Of a stretch of DNA of 64,000 bases, positions 32,938 through 43,191 are shown piece by piece (within the stretch, counting starts at the first letter, position 1; each line of letters starts with the position of its first letter). The notes under the pieces are model-generated. The model did not search any database and had not been told where the DNA came from. It saw nothing but the letters and a program-made list of their open reading frames with translations. Both the position numbers and the translations under genes were made by a program. The DNA is from Spiroplasma helicoides (GTDB lineage: Bacteria; Bacillota_I; Bacilli_A; Mycoplasmatales; Mycoplasmataceae): the NCBI RefSeq assembly GCF_001715535.1, contig NZ_CP017015.1, positions 434,001-498,000 of the forward strand, given 5' to 3'.

Positions 32938-33661
32938 GTGGATCTTATTTATGCAATTTTATTAGGTGAAATTATTGTATATGAATTTTGTTTAATATTT
33001 TCAAATCCTGGATATAGATTATTAATCTATTTAAAGTTTAACTTAGTTAAAAAAACTTTTTCTAAGCAAATTAAATAATACAATATTCCAATATTGGTAA
33101 AAAAAGACCAGTGAGTTGTTTATAGACCATTTTTAACAAGCTTTATTTTATTGACTTTTATTTATTGTGGATCTTTTTATTTTGTTGATTTTAATGACTT
33201 TGACTTTTTTATAATCTATATTATTGGAAATACAATTGGATATATTGGTTTTTTAATCTTAAATTTATTATGGTTTTTTGAGTTAAAAAAAGATTATTCA
33301 AAAACTATAAATTTGTTAAACAAAATGATTTAATAGATATTCTTAATAACCATAAATTAATAACTAAATTTAATAAAGATTTAATGAAATTAAAATGATT
33401 GATTTAAGAGATTCTAACAAAAGCTTTTTTGTATTTAATAGATTTGTTAAAGTTTTTAATAAAAAATTAAAGGATACTGATGGTAATGATTTTAAAAGAG
33501 TAAAAGTATTTTTAAGTTATTTAAGATCAAGTTCATTTATTTTTGAAAGATACTCAAATTTAAATAGTACAAATAATATTAAAATAGAATATCAAAATAA
33601 TAGCTATGATTTCGATAGTATTAATGATGTTTTATTTGACTTTTTGGGTATTGAAAAGTAA
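32938..33661 (+). pseudogene. Broken membrane-protein gene
   Basis: From GTG 32,938 (after GAAAGGAAAG) the frame reads a hydrophobic N-terminus (VDLIYAILLGEIIVYEF), meets TAA at 33,076, and continues in the same frame to 33,333 with more hydrophobic segments (SFILLTFIYCGSFYF, GNTIGYIGFLILNLLW). After that stop coding-like sequence resumes in a second frame (IDILNNHKLITKFNKDL) and then a third (33,395-33,661, ending FDFLGIEK). One internal stop and at least two frame changes make it a pseudogene of a protein with about three or four membrane helices. Family unknown. Confidence 0.65.
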
Positions 33662-33850
33662 AGTATTTGTAAATACCTAACTTTATAGATGATATAAAAA
33701 AAACAACCTTATTATCAAATTATAAGTTAAGACAAAATAGGCAAATTCAATAAAACTAGTTAAAATACTAGATTGCTTTTAAACTAAATATTCATCTACT
33801 TTAATATAAACTTATTTATAAAATAAGTACTTTTTATAAAATTTTGCTTC

Positions 33851-35331
33851 AGAATAACGGAAGTTAAGTAGACCATTTGCAAATATAATAAATGGTCTTT
33901 TATATATTAAAATTATATTTTATTTGTTGTAAATTATTGTAAATATTTGAGAACTTCTTAAAATAATAATAAAAATTTTCCTTATTTTCAAATTTATTAC
34001 CAAAAGTTTTATAAAATTTTTGTTTAATTCATCCATTTAGACTTTCGGTTGGTGCATTATGTTTAAAGCCTTTTTTAGACATAGAATGAACTATAAAATC
34101 ATTTTCATTTACATAGTTAAAAATAAGCTCATTAGCAAAGGCAGAACCTCTATCAGATTGTATTATCTTTTGATTTGCTTTTTCAATGGCATAGTTATTT
34201 GTTTCTTTAAAAACAGATAATGCACTATTTGAATTTTCACTTTTATCAAAACTATAACTAACTATAGTTCTTTTTTCTCAATCATATGATATTAAACAAT
34301 TAATTTTACTTCTGTTTTTTCCATTATTTAAAAATATCTTAAAGTTTGTTCCATCCATACCAATTATATTTGGTCGACTATAATTCATTTCCACCAAGTC
34401 TTCTCTAACATAGATATTATGTTTTTTTGATTCTGATTTCTTAACACTACGTTTCTTTCTACTTGGATTATTTAATATTCATGGATGATCTACTCTAATT
34501 TTTCTAATCATTTTTTCAGATACTTTTACGCCTTTATTTACATAAATTCACTTACTTATTAAATTTGCGCCGCTTGCTAAACTATTATTTTTTAGATTAT
34601 AGTCTATTATTAGTTTTTTGGCTATTGTATATTTAGGACTATTAAAATTTGGTAAATCATTAAAATATAGACCATTTTTAAATATAATTATTGGGTTCTC
34701 TAAATTATTTTTTAGTTTAAACTTAGAAAATGTATTTTTATGAATTTTAAAATAACTAATTAATCTATTAGTCCCCATACCATGCTTAGCAATAAAATAA
34801 TATATTTGACAGCATGCATAATGTTTATAAGCTTTTGTTGCCATTATCATTATCTTGTCCTTCTTGCTCATCTTCAACATGTTCAACATTATAGTTGCTG
34901 TGCAAGAAGGTATGGACTTTTCCAAAATTTCTTTACTTGCCATTGCTAATATCTTTTCTTCTTTTTCGAACTTTAATTGTTTTTCTAAAAGTCTAATTTT
35001 TTCTTTTAAAACTTTATTTTCTTTTTCTTTTGTTTTTAAATCCTTAGATACAAATTCTTTTTTTAATTTTTTACTCATTATTTCAACTTCTTTGCATGTT
35101 TTAATTCTACTATCATAATGAGTAAGTTTACTTTTTTTATCTCAAATTCTTATTAATTGAGAACCAGCCTTAATATTCATTTCTAAAGCGATTTTATCTA
35201 AATTTTCTCCTGACCAATACCTTTTTAAGGCATTCTTTTTTAAATCTTCACTATACTTTCTAGGCATATTTTCCTTTCTAATATAAAAACCAGTTGTATA
35301 TACAACTGGTCTACTTAGCTTCCTTTTTTCT
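33851..35331 (-). mobile_element. IS3-like insertion sequence, copy 2 (1481 bp, inverted)
   Basis: Same length as copy 1 and, as far as I can read, the same sequence. The flanks show TTC immediately before 33,851 and TTC immediately after 35,331, a possible 3-bp target duplication as expected for IS3-type elements. The element separates the lipoprotein array from the defence island. Copies 1 and 2 are inverted relative to each other, so recombination between them could flip the 26 kb in between. Confidence 0.9.
33900..35267 (-). CDS. IS3-family-like transposase, single open frame
   Basis: 455 residues on the minus strand, same product as 6561-7928: helix-turn-helix, coiled coil, then a DD35E core with D305, D372 and E408. 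The start is the ATG whose complement is at 35,265-35,267, preceded by GAAAGGAAAAT; a longer in-frame extension upstream runs through the inverted repeat and palindrome and is unlikely to be translated. The stop is TAA (complement of 33,900-33,902). Two apparently identical copies in one window point to recent transposition. Confidence 0.9.
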
Positions 35332-35528
35332 TTCTTAAATAAAGACATTGTCTTGCTCTCTTTTTTATTGAATATTTAGGCAAAATATAGAGTGTTAAAG
35401 CCCTTAATAATGACATAATAAGTAAATATCAATAACCAAATTTTGAGAGTAATTATGCAAACTTATATATGTTAAAATAAATGAGTATATATCTCATTAA
35501 TTATAGTATTTACTAATAAGGGGGAAAA

Positions 35529-35906
35529 ATGCTTTTTTCAGAATATTTATCCAACAGTGATATTATTGCGATTTTTTTTGGAGTTATTAGCTTTATTCAG
35601 GCAGTTTGTATTGCTTTTTTTGGAGTAATATTTAGAAAAAGCGCTAAAAAAAGGGATGAAGAATATAAAAAGGATATAAAAAATATATTAGAAAGTTTAA
35701 ATCACAATTTGATTGGTATAGTCAATATTGTAGCTTCTGAATATCAAAAAACTGTACAAAATACTGCCAATACAATCGATAATACTAATGAAGAGTATTT
35801 TGAAGAAAAATATAACATATTTCAACAAAAATTAAGGGAAGTTAAAAAGAGTCAAAATAACTTCGCTAAAAATAAGTTATGAAAAAAGAGACAAAAAAAT
35901 AGCTAA
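35529..35906 (+). CDS. Small membrane-anchored coiled-coil protein
   Basis: 125 residues, first gene of the island. AAGGGGGAAAA precedes the ATG. Residues about 10-32 (DIIAIFFGVISFIQAVCIAF) form one membrane helix; from 35 on the protein is charged and helical (RKSAKKRDEEYKKD, later EEKYNIFQQKLREVKKS), probably a cytoplasmic coiled coil. The TGA at 35,880-35,882 is Trp and the true end is TAA at 35,904-35,906. It lies 63 bases before the next unknown gene and probably shares its transcript. I do not recognise a family. Confidence 0.65.
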
Positions 35907-35969
35907 AAGTGATAAAATTTAAATATAAATATCAATAATTACAAAAAAACATGAAAAAAGTGGTGCGTT

Positions 35970-36572
35970 ATGAGAAAAAAATACGATTTTTATAGTGATA
36001 ATTTGGTTTCTATAGAATTGAGAAAAAAAGCAGAAAAACTGGCTGAAAATAAAGATTTTGTTGAAAAATTAGGAATAATTTTATTAAAACAGTATAAAAG
36101 CAATTTTATAAGTTTTTTAAAGGAAAAAGAAAATATTATAACAAAAATATTTTCAAGTGAAAATGATGATTATATAGGTGTATTAGTCTTATTGTTTGAG
36201 ACTGCAAAACTAATAAACAAAAATGAAATAAATTGAAATAAATTATATAAAAATTTTTACACTCCAAGTAAAAAAGAAGAAAGCAAGTGTAGAAAAGTGG
36301 AAGAAGAACTAATAAAAGAATTTGGACTTATTCCTTCTAATGATAAGCCAAATATAATGGGGAATGTTTTTTCATCAGCTCAATATGTCTTAAATTTCTT
36401 ATTGAACCCAAAAGTAACTAGTGAAATAATTTTTGACCATTTGGCAAAAAATTACAGTAATTATGAAGAAAATAGTCAAAAAGAAATAAGTATTGAAGAA
36501 ACAATAAACTTAAAATCAATAAATATTGATAATTTACAAATGATCAATTTTTATGAAAATCAAGTAGCATAA
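35970..36572 (+). CDS. Unknown soluble helical protein
   Basis: 200 residues, one TGA Trp near residue 89. It has no signal or membrane segment. It is predominantly helical by eye, with a basic N-terminal half (RKKAEKLAENKDFVEKLG) and an acidic C-terminus. The ribosome binding site is weak (GTGGTG). It probably works with the preceding membrane coiled-coil protein as a two-gene unit, ending before the palindromic terminator at 36,654. Function unknown. Confidence 0.65.
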
Positions 36573-36653
36573 GAGAATTTATAAAATTCTTATCATATTG
36601 GTTATTTAATAGTAAAACTAGAGTATAAGTTTTTATTTATATTAAAACTGAAA

Positions 36654-36691
36654 AATGAAAATCCTTAATTTTAAAATTAAGGATTTTCATT
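36654..36691. terminator. 38-bp perfect palindrome, probable bidirectional terminator
   Basis: AATGAAAATCCTTAATTTT is followed directly by its exact complement. The stem runs without loop bases and both flanks are A/T-rich. It separates the first island unit from the next. Confidence 0.7.
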
Positions 36692-36795
36692 TTGTATTTT
36701 TTAAAAATTAATTTTATAGTAAAAAATATACAATTATTTATAAATTAAAAAATACGAGCATATAAATATATAAAAAAATATAAATAAGATTATTC

Positions 36796-36862
36796 AGGAA
36801 AAATTAAGCTGAGTAGACGATTTTCAAATACAATAAGAGATCTACTTAAATTTCGTTGTTCT
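36796..36862 (-). repeat. 67-bp MITE-like relic of the IS3-like element
   Basis: Both ends match the IS inverted repeats in decayed form (AAGCTGAGTAGAC at the left; CTACTTAAATTTCGTTGTTCT at the right, against CTACTTAACTTCCGTTATTCT in the IS). The middle GATTTTCAAATACAATAAG matches the IS right-end hairpin (CATTTGCAAATATAATAAA). It carries no transposase. Confidence 0.75.
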
Positions 36863-36925
36863 GCTTTATTTAATTAAATGTATAATAAACATAAATAAAA
36901 AAGGAATTTATCTAAAGGATTTAGG

Positions 36926-37711
36926 GTGAAAATAATGAATTGTAAAAGTCCAGAGTTTATATTATTTATAGTTTTCCTAGTAATAAGCTTATTTTTTATT
37001 TCTAAACATTTATTAAGTTTATTAGCGGCAACCGCAAAAAAATAAATTTAAAAAAGATTTTGTTAAAGGAACAAAAGTTTAGTAATGAAGAAGAAAAAAA
37101 ACAGTTTATTAAAGGTATGAAAGAATATTTTAAGGATTTATTTATAGGAGCATACAATGAAAAGTTAGTTTACAAGTTTATAAATGTAGAAATACATAGA
37201 AGCAAAAATAAAATAAAGAACTCAGCTTGAGACTTTTTTGTATTACTAACAACCTCAGTTTTAGCGAATAAATCAGAAGGTCTTATTTCAGAAGCTGTAG
37301 ATAGTATATACAAAGTGTTTCAATCTTCAAAAAAACTACTACTAGATATGGATGGATATAACTTAGTATCTGATGTTATTCTTAAGATTTTGAATACAAA
37401 AATAAGACCAATTTTAACCTGAACAAGAAGTTTTCCAAAAGTTTCTCCTACTGATAGTAATAAAATAAATGATAATCAAATTAGTGTAAATGACAAAAAT
37501 GAGTTTTGAAATAAAATGAAAGATTTTAGAAAAGAACTTATAGAAAAAAAAATACCTTAGGTTTTTAGCAATTTGTTCTCTATCCACAATAACAAATGAT
37601 GATATAATCAAATTGATTAATTATGAAGAATTTTATAATGAGTCAAAGGAAGAAAAAGAAATTGATGAAAAAATAAATGAGTCAATAGAAAAAATAGAGA
37701 TTGAAGAATAG
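36926..37711 (+). pseudogene. Membrane protein gene with two compensating poly-A frameshifts (phase-variable or broken)
   Basis: The frame begins at GTG 36,926 (or ATG 36,935) after AAAGGA and encodes a membrane helix (FILFIVFLVISLFFISKHLL) before TAA at 37,043. Adding one A to the seven-A tract at 37,036-37,042 opens a long second frame with clear coding character (FIKGMKEYFKDLFIGAYNEK ... WTRSFPKVSPTDS) to TAG at 37,558. Removing one A from the nine-A tract at 37,544-37,552 opens a third frame (YLRFLAICSLSTITNDDI) to TAG 37,709-37,711, directly before the ribosome binding site of the TIR gene. Eight As at each site would give one protein of about 260 residues. It could be slippage control, a dead gene or a homopolymer sequencing error. 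It is a possible membrane partner of the TIR protein. Confidence 0.7.
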
Positions 37712-37723
37712 GAGGTATTTTAT

Positions 37724-38242
37724 ATGAGAAAAGTTTTTGTATCTTATTATCATAAAGATGATCAAATTTACAAAGATGGTCTAGTAAAATGAAGTGAACA
37801 AAACAAAGTTTTTATTGATGGTTCTGTTGATACAGGAGATATAGATGAATATTTACCTGCTGAAAGAATTTATCAAATAATAAGAGATGAATATCTTAGA
37901 GATACATCTGTAACAATAGTGCTATTAGGTTTAAATACAAAAAAAAGAAAACATGTTGATAGAGAAATAGGTTCTTCTTTGAGAGACACTGGTAAAAACC
38001 CTAGAAGTGGACTTGTAATTATTTTGTTACCTGAATTTGTAAGGAGCTTTGGAACTAATATTACCCAGCAAAATTCTGGAGAAAGAATATACGATAATGT
38101 TAAAAATGGTTATGCTGTTGTTATAGAATGAGATAAATCAAGTTCACAAAACTTAAAGTCTTTGATTGATAAAGCCTATTCAAATAAAGCAATAATTAAT
38201 CCAGATAACAGCGCTCCATTTAGAACAAGAAATTCTGAATAA
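37724..38242 (+). CDS. TIR-like protein of the ThsB / MTH538 type
   Basis: 172 residues. A strong GGAGG lies just after the previous gene's stop. The fold signatures of the DUF1863 (ThsB) TIR-like family are present: N-terminal KVFVSYYHKDD strand, a D-rich loop (FIDGSVDTGDID), a long helix IIRDEYLRDTSV, then TIVLLGLNT and VDREIGSSL. In Thoeris, ThsB proteins sense phage and make a signalling nucleotide for an effector. No ThsA gene (SIR2 or Macro-SLOG) is nearby, so the partner here may be the frameshifted membrane protein upstream or the small gene downstream. Family confidence is good; the role is inferred. Confidence 0.75.
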
Positions 38243-38297
38243 ATTAACAATTAAATGCAATTACGAAAAGTTTTTTTAAAATAGGAGGTTTTTATTG

Positions 38298-38663
38298 ATG
38301 CAAAATAATAAAAAAAATATGAGCGATATATATGATAGTATAGTAAATTCTAATATGAGTGATTCAGAAAAAATATCTATTTTATATAAAGAAATTTTAA
38401 AATTGAGAGAAGAAAACTTGTCATTAATAAATAATATAAATAATAAAAGACCAGTTACAATCATAGGTAAATATAAAATGGATTCAAGAAAACACCTTGA
38501 ACTATTAAATAATTTGAAAGACAATGATGCTGTTTTAAAAATAGAAGAAATTAAAGATAAAAGAACACCACTTATAACACTTGACATGGACTCACAAGAC
38601 TATAATAAAGCTTTAGAAATTATTGTAGGTAATTTAGATTATAAAAATACTGATAATGATTAA
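38298..38663 (+). CDS. Small unknown protein downstream of the TIR gene
   Basis: 121 residues. AGGAGGT lies 8 bases before ATG 38,298 (an in-frame TTG three bases earlier is less likely). The N-terminal half is helical (SDSEKISILYKEILKLREEN, a probable coiled coil); the C-terminal half is mixed (KRPVTIIGKYKMDSRKHLEL). No membrane segment. It probably belongs with the TIR gene 55 bases upstream. Not recognised. Confidence 0.65.
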   Translation: MQNNKKNMSDIYDSIVNSNMSDSEKISILYKEILKLREENLSLINNINNKRPVTIIGKYKMDSRKHLELLNNLKDNDAVLKIEEIKDKRTPLITLDMDSQDYNKALEIIVGNLDYKNTDND

Positions 38664-38913
38664 TAAAAATATAAATTTTTAAACAAATTAATTTCTTTAA
38701 AAATTAATTTAAAAAGTTTAAAGATTTATTTTTTGTTTAACTAAATTATTAATCATGAAATTTTTGTAATTTAAAGATTTTTTATAAATAAACTTATAAA
38801 ATAATTATTATACATACAGAATAAAAAACTTATGTATCATTTACAAATTTTTAACTAACTAGAAATAATTTGTTTAAAATGGAATAAAACAGTAAAAGAA
38901 AAGAGGTTTTATT

Positions 38914-40071
38914 ATTAATATATTCTTAATTGGAAATGGTTTTGATTTAGCGCTAGGTTTAAATACAAGTATTAAGGATTATGTTTCATGAATTAAAGAA
39001 AGAGATTTTAAATATGAGCTAAATTTACAACAAGCTAGTTGTTTAAAAAGTTTTTTGAATGATTATGAAAAAATATGTTCTAAACTTAAACTTGATAATA
39101 ATGCCTGAAATAATTTAGAAAGTAATATATATACCATTTTTAAAGAAATATTAGCGTGTAGTTTTAAAGATTTTAAATCTTATTTTAAAATAAAATATAA
39201 TAAATCAAAAGAGTTATATTTTATTAGATTAAAAAAAGGATATCTAGTTTTTTCATATTTAACATCACAATACTATATAAGTGAAACTAATTTGTTAAAT
39301 AATCATTCAAAAAATGAAGGAATAAATAAGATAACAAGATTTCTAAATTTAACACAAAAAGAAGATATTATTTTATCTTTAAACTATACAAATTTTATAA
39401 AGTTATTTGAAGATAATGATTTAGTGCTGAACTCAAAACTTTTTTTATTGCACTATATAACAACGGGACTGTTTTTTTGAAATTATAATTTAAATATACT
39501 TTCTCCTAGAAAAAATACAGAAATACTAAATTACTCAATATTGGGCGATTGACAGTCTTTTGATATTTTGGTTGATTTCAACTCCTTAAGCACAGATATA
39601 GTTAGAAAAAAATATATAAATCAGATAGAATACCGAAAAAGTCCACTTAATGTTAATATAAACACTAAAAAGGCATTTCAGTTAAATATTTTAGGTAATG
39701 AGTTGGTAAAAGAAGAAAAATTAATTTTTTTAAGTAAAAATAGAAACCCTTATTTATTTATACAAAACTACCCAAAAAATGTTTTAAAAAAAATTACAGA
39801 CGAACTAAAATACACAAATAAAGATTGCATAAATAAAACTTTATATATATTTGGTTACTCTTTTTCTAACTCGGACTATCAAGTAAATAAATTTATAGCT
39901 AATTTGATTAGAGATAATTATAAATTAATAATTTTATTTTTTAAAGAAGATCAAAATAACATTAATTTGATAAAGAATACTTTTAATAATATTAAAAGAT
40001 TTTATAAAGACAGTCTTTTCAAAAATCTTGAATATGATTATTTTATAAAAAAAATTATATTTTTTATATAA
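38914..40071 (+). CDS. abiH: AbiH-family abortive infection protein, ATT start
   Basis: 385 residues. The N-terminus reads (M)NIFLIGNGFDLALGL, the hallmark of AbiH (usually MNILxIGNGFDLxxGL), and the C-terminal part has LYIFGYSFSNSDYQVNKF, matching the family's GHSLxxxD motif. An IILSLNYTNF strand in the middle matches its SxNYT segment. There is no ATG in frame: a TAA lies at 38,893-38,895 and the family's first residue falls on ATT 38,914, 7 bases after AGAGG, so I take ATT as start. AbiH proteins block phage growth; the mechanism is not established. Three TGA Trp codons. Confidence 0.8.
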
Positions 40072-40113
40072 TTAAATAATTTATCAAAAATAAGTTTATA
40101 TAAAAACATAGAG

Positions 40114-40126
40114 TATAATATAATCA
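40114..40126 (+). promoter_or_regulatory. Promoter giving a possibly leaderless hsdR transcript
   Basis: TATAAT at 40,114-40,119 ends 6 bases before the hsdR ATG, so transcription should begin at or next to the A of ATG. No ribosome binding site exists. The same geometry is seen before the DpnII-type gene. Confidence 0.55.
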
Positions 40127-43100
40127 TGGATAATAATTTTTTAATAAAAGAAGAAAAGTTTGAAAATGAAATTCAAAATGAATTAGAACAATTGGGTTGA
40201 AAAGTCATAAATGAAATTGACTTTAAAAGAAGGGACAATCAAGAAGCAATAAATTACAATTTATTGCAAAAAAAGCTGATAGAACTTAATCAAGTTAGTG
40301 AAAAAATTGCAAACTTAGCAATAATGGAAATACGAAAGAATCTCGATTCTTTATTAGAGATGAATAAAACAGCTCATAAGCATTTGACAGAAGGAATTCA
40401 GGTTTATGATGATCAAGAAAATAGATACTTAACTGTAAAATTAATCTCAGATAAAATAGATGAAAATACATATAATTATGTTAGACAGTTTAAAGTTTCT
40501 AATGGGGCAAATAATAGGATACCTGACATAACTTTATTCATTAATGGTTTACCAATAGTTATAATGGAGTTAAAAAGTCCACTTGCATTAGAAGGAATTG
40601 AAGAAGCTTTCAATCAAAATGAATCATTAAAAATTCATAATAAGACTTTATGGATGTTTAATGTTTTAAATTTTGTAAGTAATAGATTAATTACCAAGTA
40701 TGGATCTACTACAGCAAGTCTTAAACACTTTTACGGTTGAAATAAATGAGATATAGACAACAACTCTAATCCTATAAAATTTTTATTTAATAAAGAAATG
40801 ATATACAAAATTATTAATGTGTATACATTTTACTCTGATGAAAATGCTGCTATTAAATATTTAGCAGGACCACATCAAATTCAGGCAGTTGAAAATACTA
40901 TTATTAGGTTACAAAATACTAATGACAATAGAGGTGGTGTTGTTTGACATACTCAAGGTTCTGGAAAATCAGTAACTATGGTATTTTTATCTAAAACAAT
41001 AATGAAAACATTTAAACAATCAACAATACTATTGGTAACAGACAGAAATACTTTAGATGAGCAGTTGTTTAAAAGGTTTTTAAATGCACAAAACTATCTG
41101 AGAACAACAGCTGTATCTATTAATTCAAGAAAAGATTTGATTGAAAAATTAGATGGAAAAAAACATTTTGGAATTTATTTTATGACTGTTCAGAAGTTCA
41201 CAGAAGAAACAGGTGTTTTATCTGAAAGAGATGATATATTTATTTTAGTAGATGAAGCACATAGAACACAAAATAATCTAGATGGTGAAAAGAAAATATC
41301 AAAAGAGTTAAAAGAATTTATAATAAAGTTTGGTTATGCAAGATATATGAGGGATGCATTTCCTAACGCAAAAATTACCGGATTTACAGGAACTCCATTA
41401 ATGAAATACGACAAAGACACTAGAGCTGTTTTTGGGGATTATACACACGTTTATTCTATGAATGATGCTGTTGCAGATGGTGCAACTGTACCAATTCATT
41501 ATGAAATGAGAAAGCCAAAGATTTTATTAAATGATAAATATCTTGCTGAAATGGATAAAATTCAAAATGAGTATATAAATACTTTAGATCCAAATGATAT
41601 AAATTCACAGCAAAAAATAGATACTTTATTAAAATCTGTAAATATTTCTCAGGTTTTAGATGATGAACAAGTAATTGAAGCTAAATCAATTGATATGCTA
41701 AATCATCTTAAGTCAAGAGAAGGTTTGCTAAATGGTAAAGCTATGATAGTTGCAAACAGTAGAAAAGGGGCTTTTAGATATTATTCAAGTATTTTAAAAA
41801 ACTTTCCTGAATATAAAGATAAAGTAATACTTGTAATAACTGAATCAAATAAAGATACTAACCCTGAAATGATAGATGCAATTGTTAAAAAAAGAGACGT
41901 AAATCAAGTAGCTTCTGAATTTAGAAAACCAAACTCAAAATACAAGGTAGCTATTGTTGTTGATATGTGGTTAACAGGTTTTGATGTTCCTGATTTAGAT
42001 GTAATGTATCTTGACAAGATATTAAAATGACATAATCTAATGCAAGCAATAGCAAGGGTAAATAGAACTTTCGAAGACCCTAAAACTAAAAAAGTTAAAG
42101 AAACCGGTTTGATAGTTGATTATATTGGAATTTGAAAATTTTTAGCTGATGCTTTAATTCAGTATGCATCAGGTTCTGGTGAATCATTAGACATAAATAT
42201 AGAAGATGTCCAAAAAGCTTTAGAAAAGTTAAATGAACTATTTATGATAGTAAACGATCACTATATAAAAGATTTATTAAAATTTAATGAATTAAATTCT
42301 CAAGAAAGATATAATTTTATAATGAAATCACTTAATAGCATACTTGAGTTACCTGTAGAAGAAAAAAACAAGTTTGTAAAGTTGGCAAGAAAATCAAAAA
42401 GATTATTCAAAATAGCTTATTCTTCAATCAGTGAAAACGAATCAACTATTGCAAAATGTATCGAAATAGTAAATTCACTTTTAACCTCAACAAGCATTCA
42501 AAGAGACATAAATTTAGCTTTAACTATTGAAGCATTAAAAAAAGCTATTGAAAAAGCAATTGATACAAGAGTTACTGATGTTGAAATTCTAGAATCAAAG
42601 CTTTCTAAAGATATAAATGAAGTCGCAAACATTTTAGCAACAGAGGCAGAGTCTCTTATTAAAACAGCACCAAGAGTAGCTTTAGAATTGTTAAAACATT
42701 CAATAGAAGCACAAATACAACAAATTGAAAGAATTAGACCATTTTTTGCTAAAATGGCTTCAGAAAAGTTAAAAGAGATAATTGAAAAAATAGAAAAAAT
42801 TGATGATATTCAAAAAGTTATTGAATTATTAAAGGAATTAGCTAGAGAAATAATGTATGAAAATAATAAAGAACTTGATTTTCAAGATCCACAATTACAA
42901 GCATTTTTTGAAGTTATTTCAAATGATGAATATTTACATTACAACAAAAACTCAGAAGTATTAAGACAAATAGCAATAGATTTGATGGATTCTGTTAAAG
43001 AAAATTTTACAGATCAATTTAGCAATAATCCAAAAGTGCAAACTAAGGTTTTAATTGAATTGAAAAAAATTTTAAAAACAAAGTATGGTTATCCACCTGA

Positions 43101-43188
43101 AAAACTTGGTGGATTATCAGGTATTTTAATAGATAGAATAAAAAACGAGATCAAAATAAATGAAAGCTACTTTAGAAAGGATGATTAA
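40126..43188 (+). CDS. hsdR: Type I restriction enzyme, R (endonuclease/translocase) subunit
   Basis: 1020 residues, normal for HsdR. N-terminal nuclease domain with D134 (IPDITLF) and E148-K150 (VIMELKSP), the PD-(D/E)xK set; SF2 motor with Walker A HTQGSGKSVTM (K281), DEAH box 376-379 (LVDEAHRTQ), GFTGTP, and a later VDMWLTGFDVP. The C-terminal 300 residues are helical, for assembly with the methylase. Seven Trp are encoded by TGA. HsdR pumps DNA past the complex and cuts unmodified DNA at a distance. hsdM follows 3 bases after the stop. No shortening or frame damage. Confidence 0.95.
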
Positions 43189-43191
43189 AAA

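Noticed and set aside
35142-35348. Longer N-terminus for the transposase (starting near 35,340)
   Set aside because: It would run through the terminal repeat and palindrome; the ATG at 35,267 has the ribosome binding site and the same start is used in copy 1.
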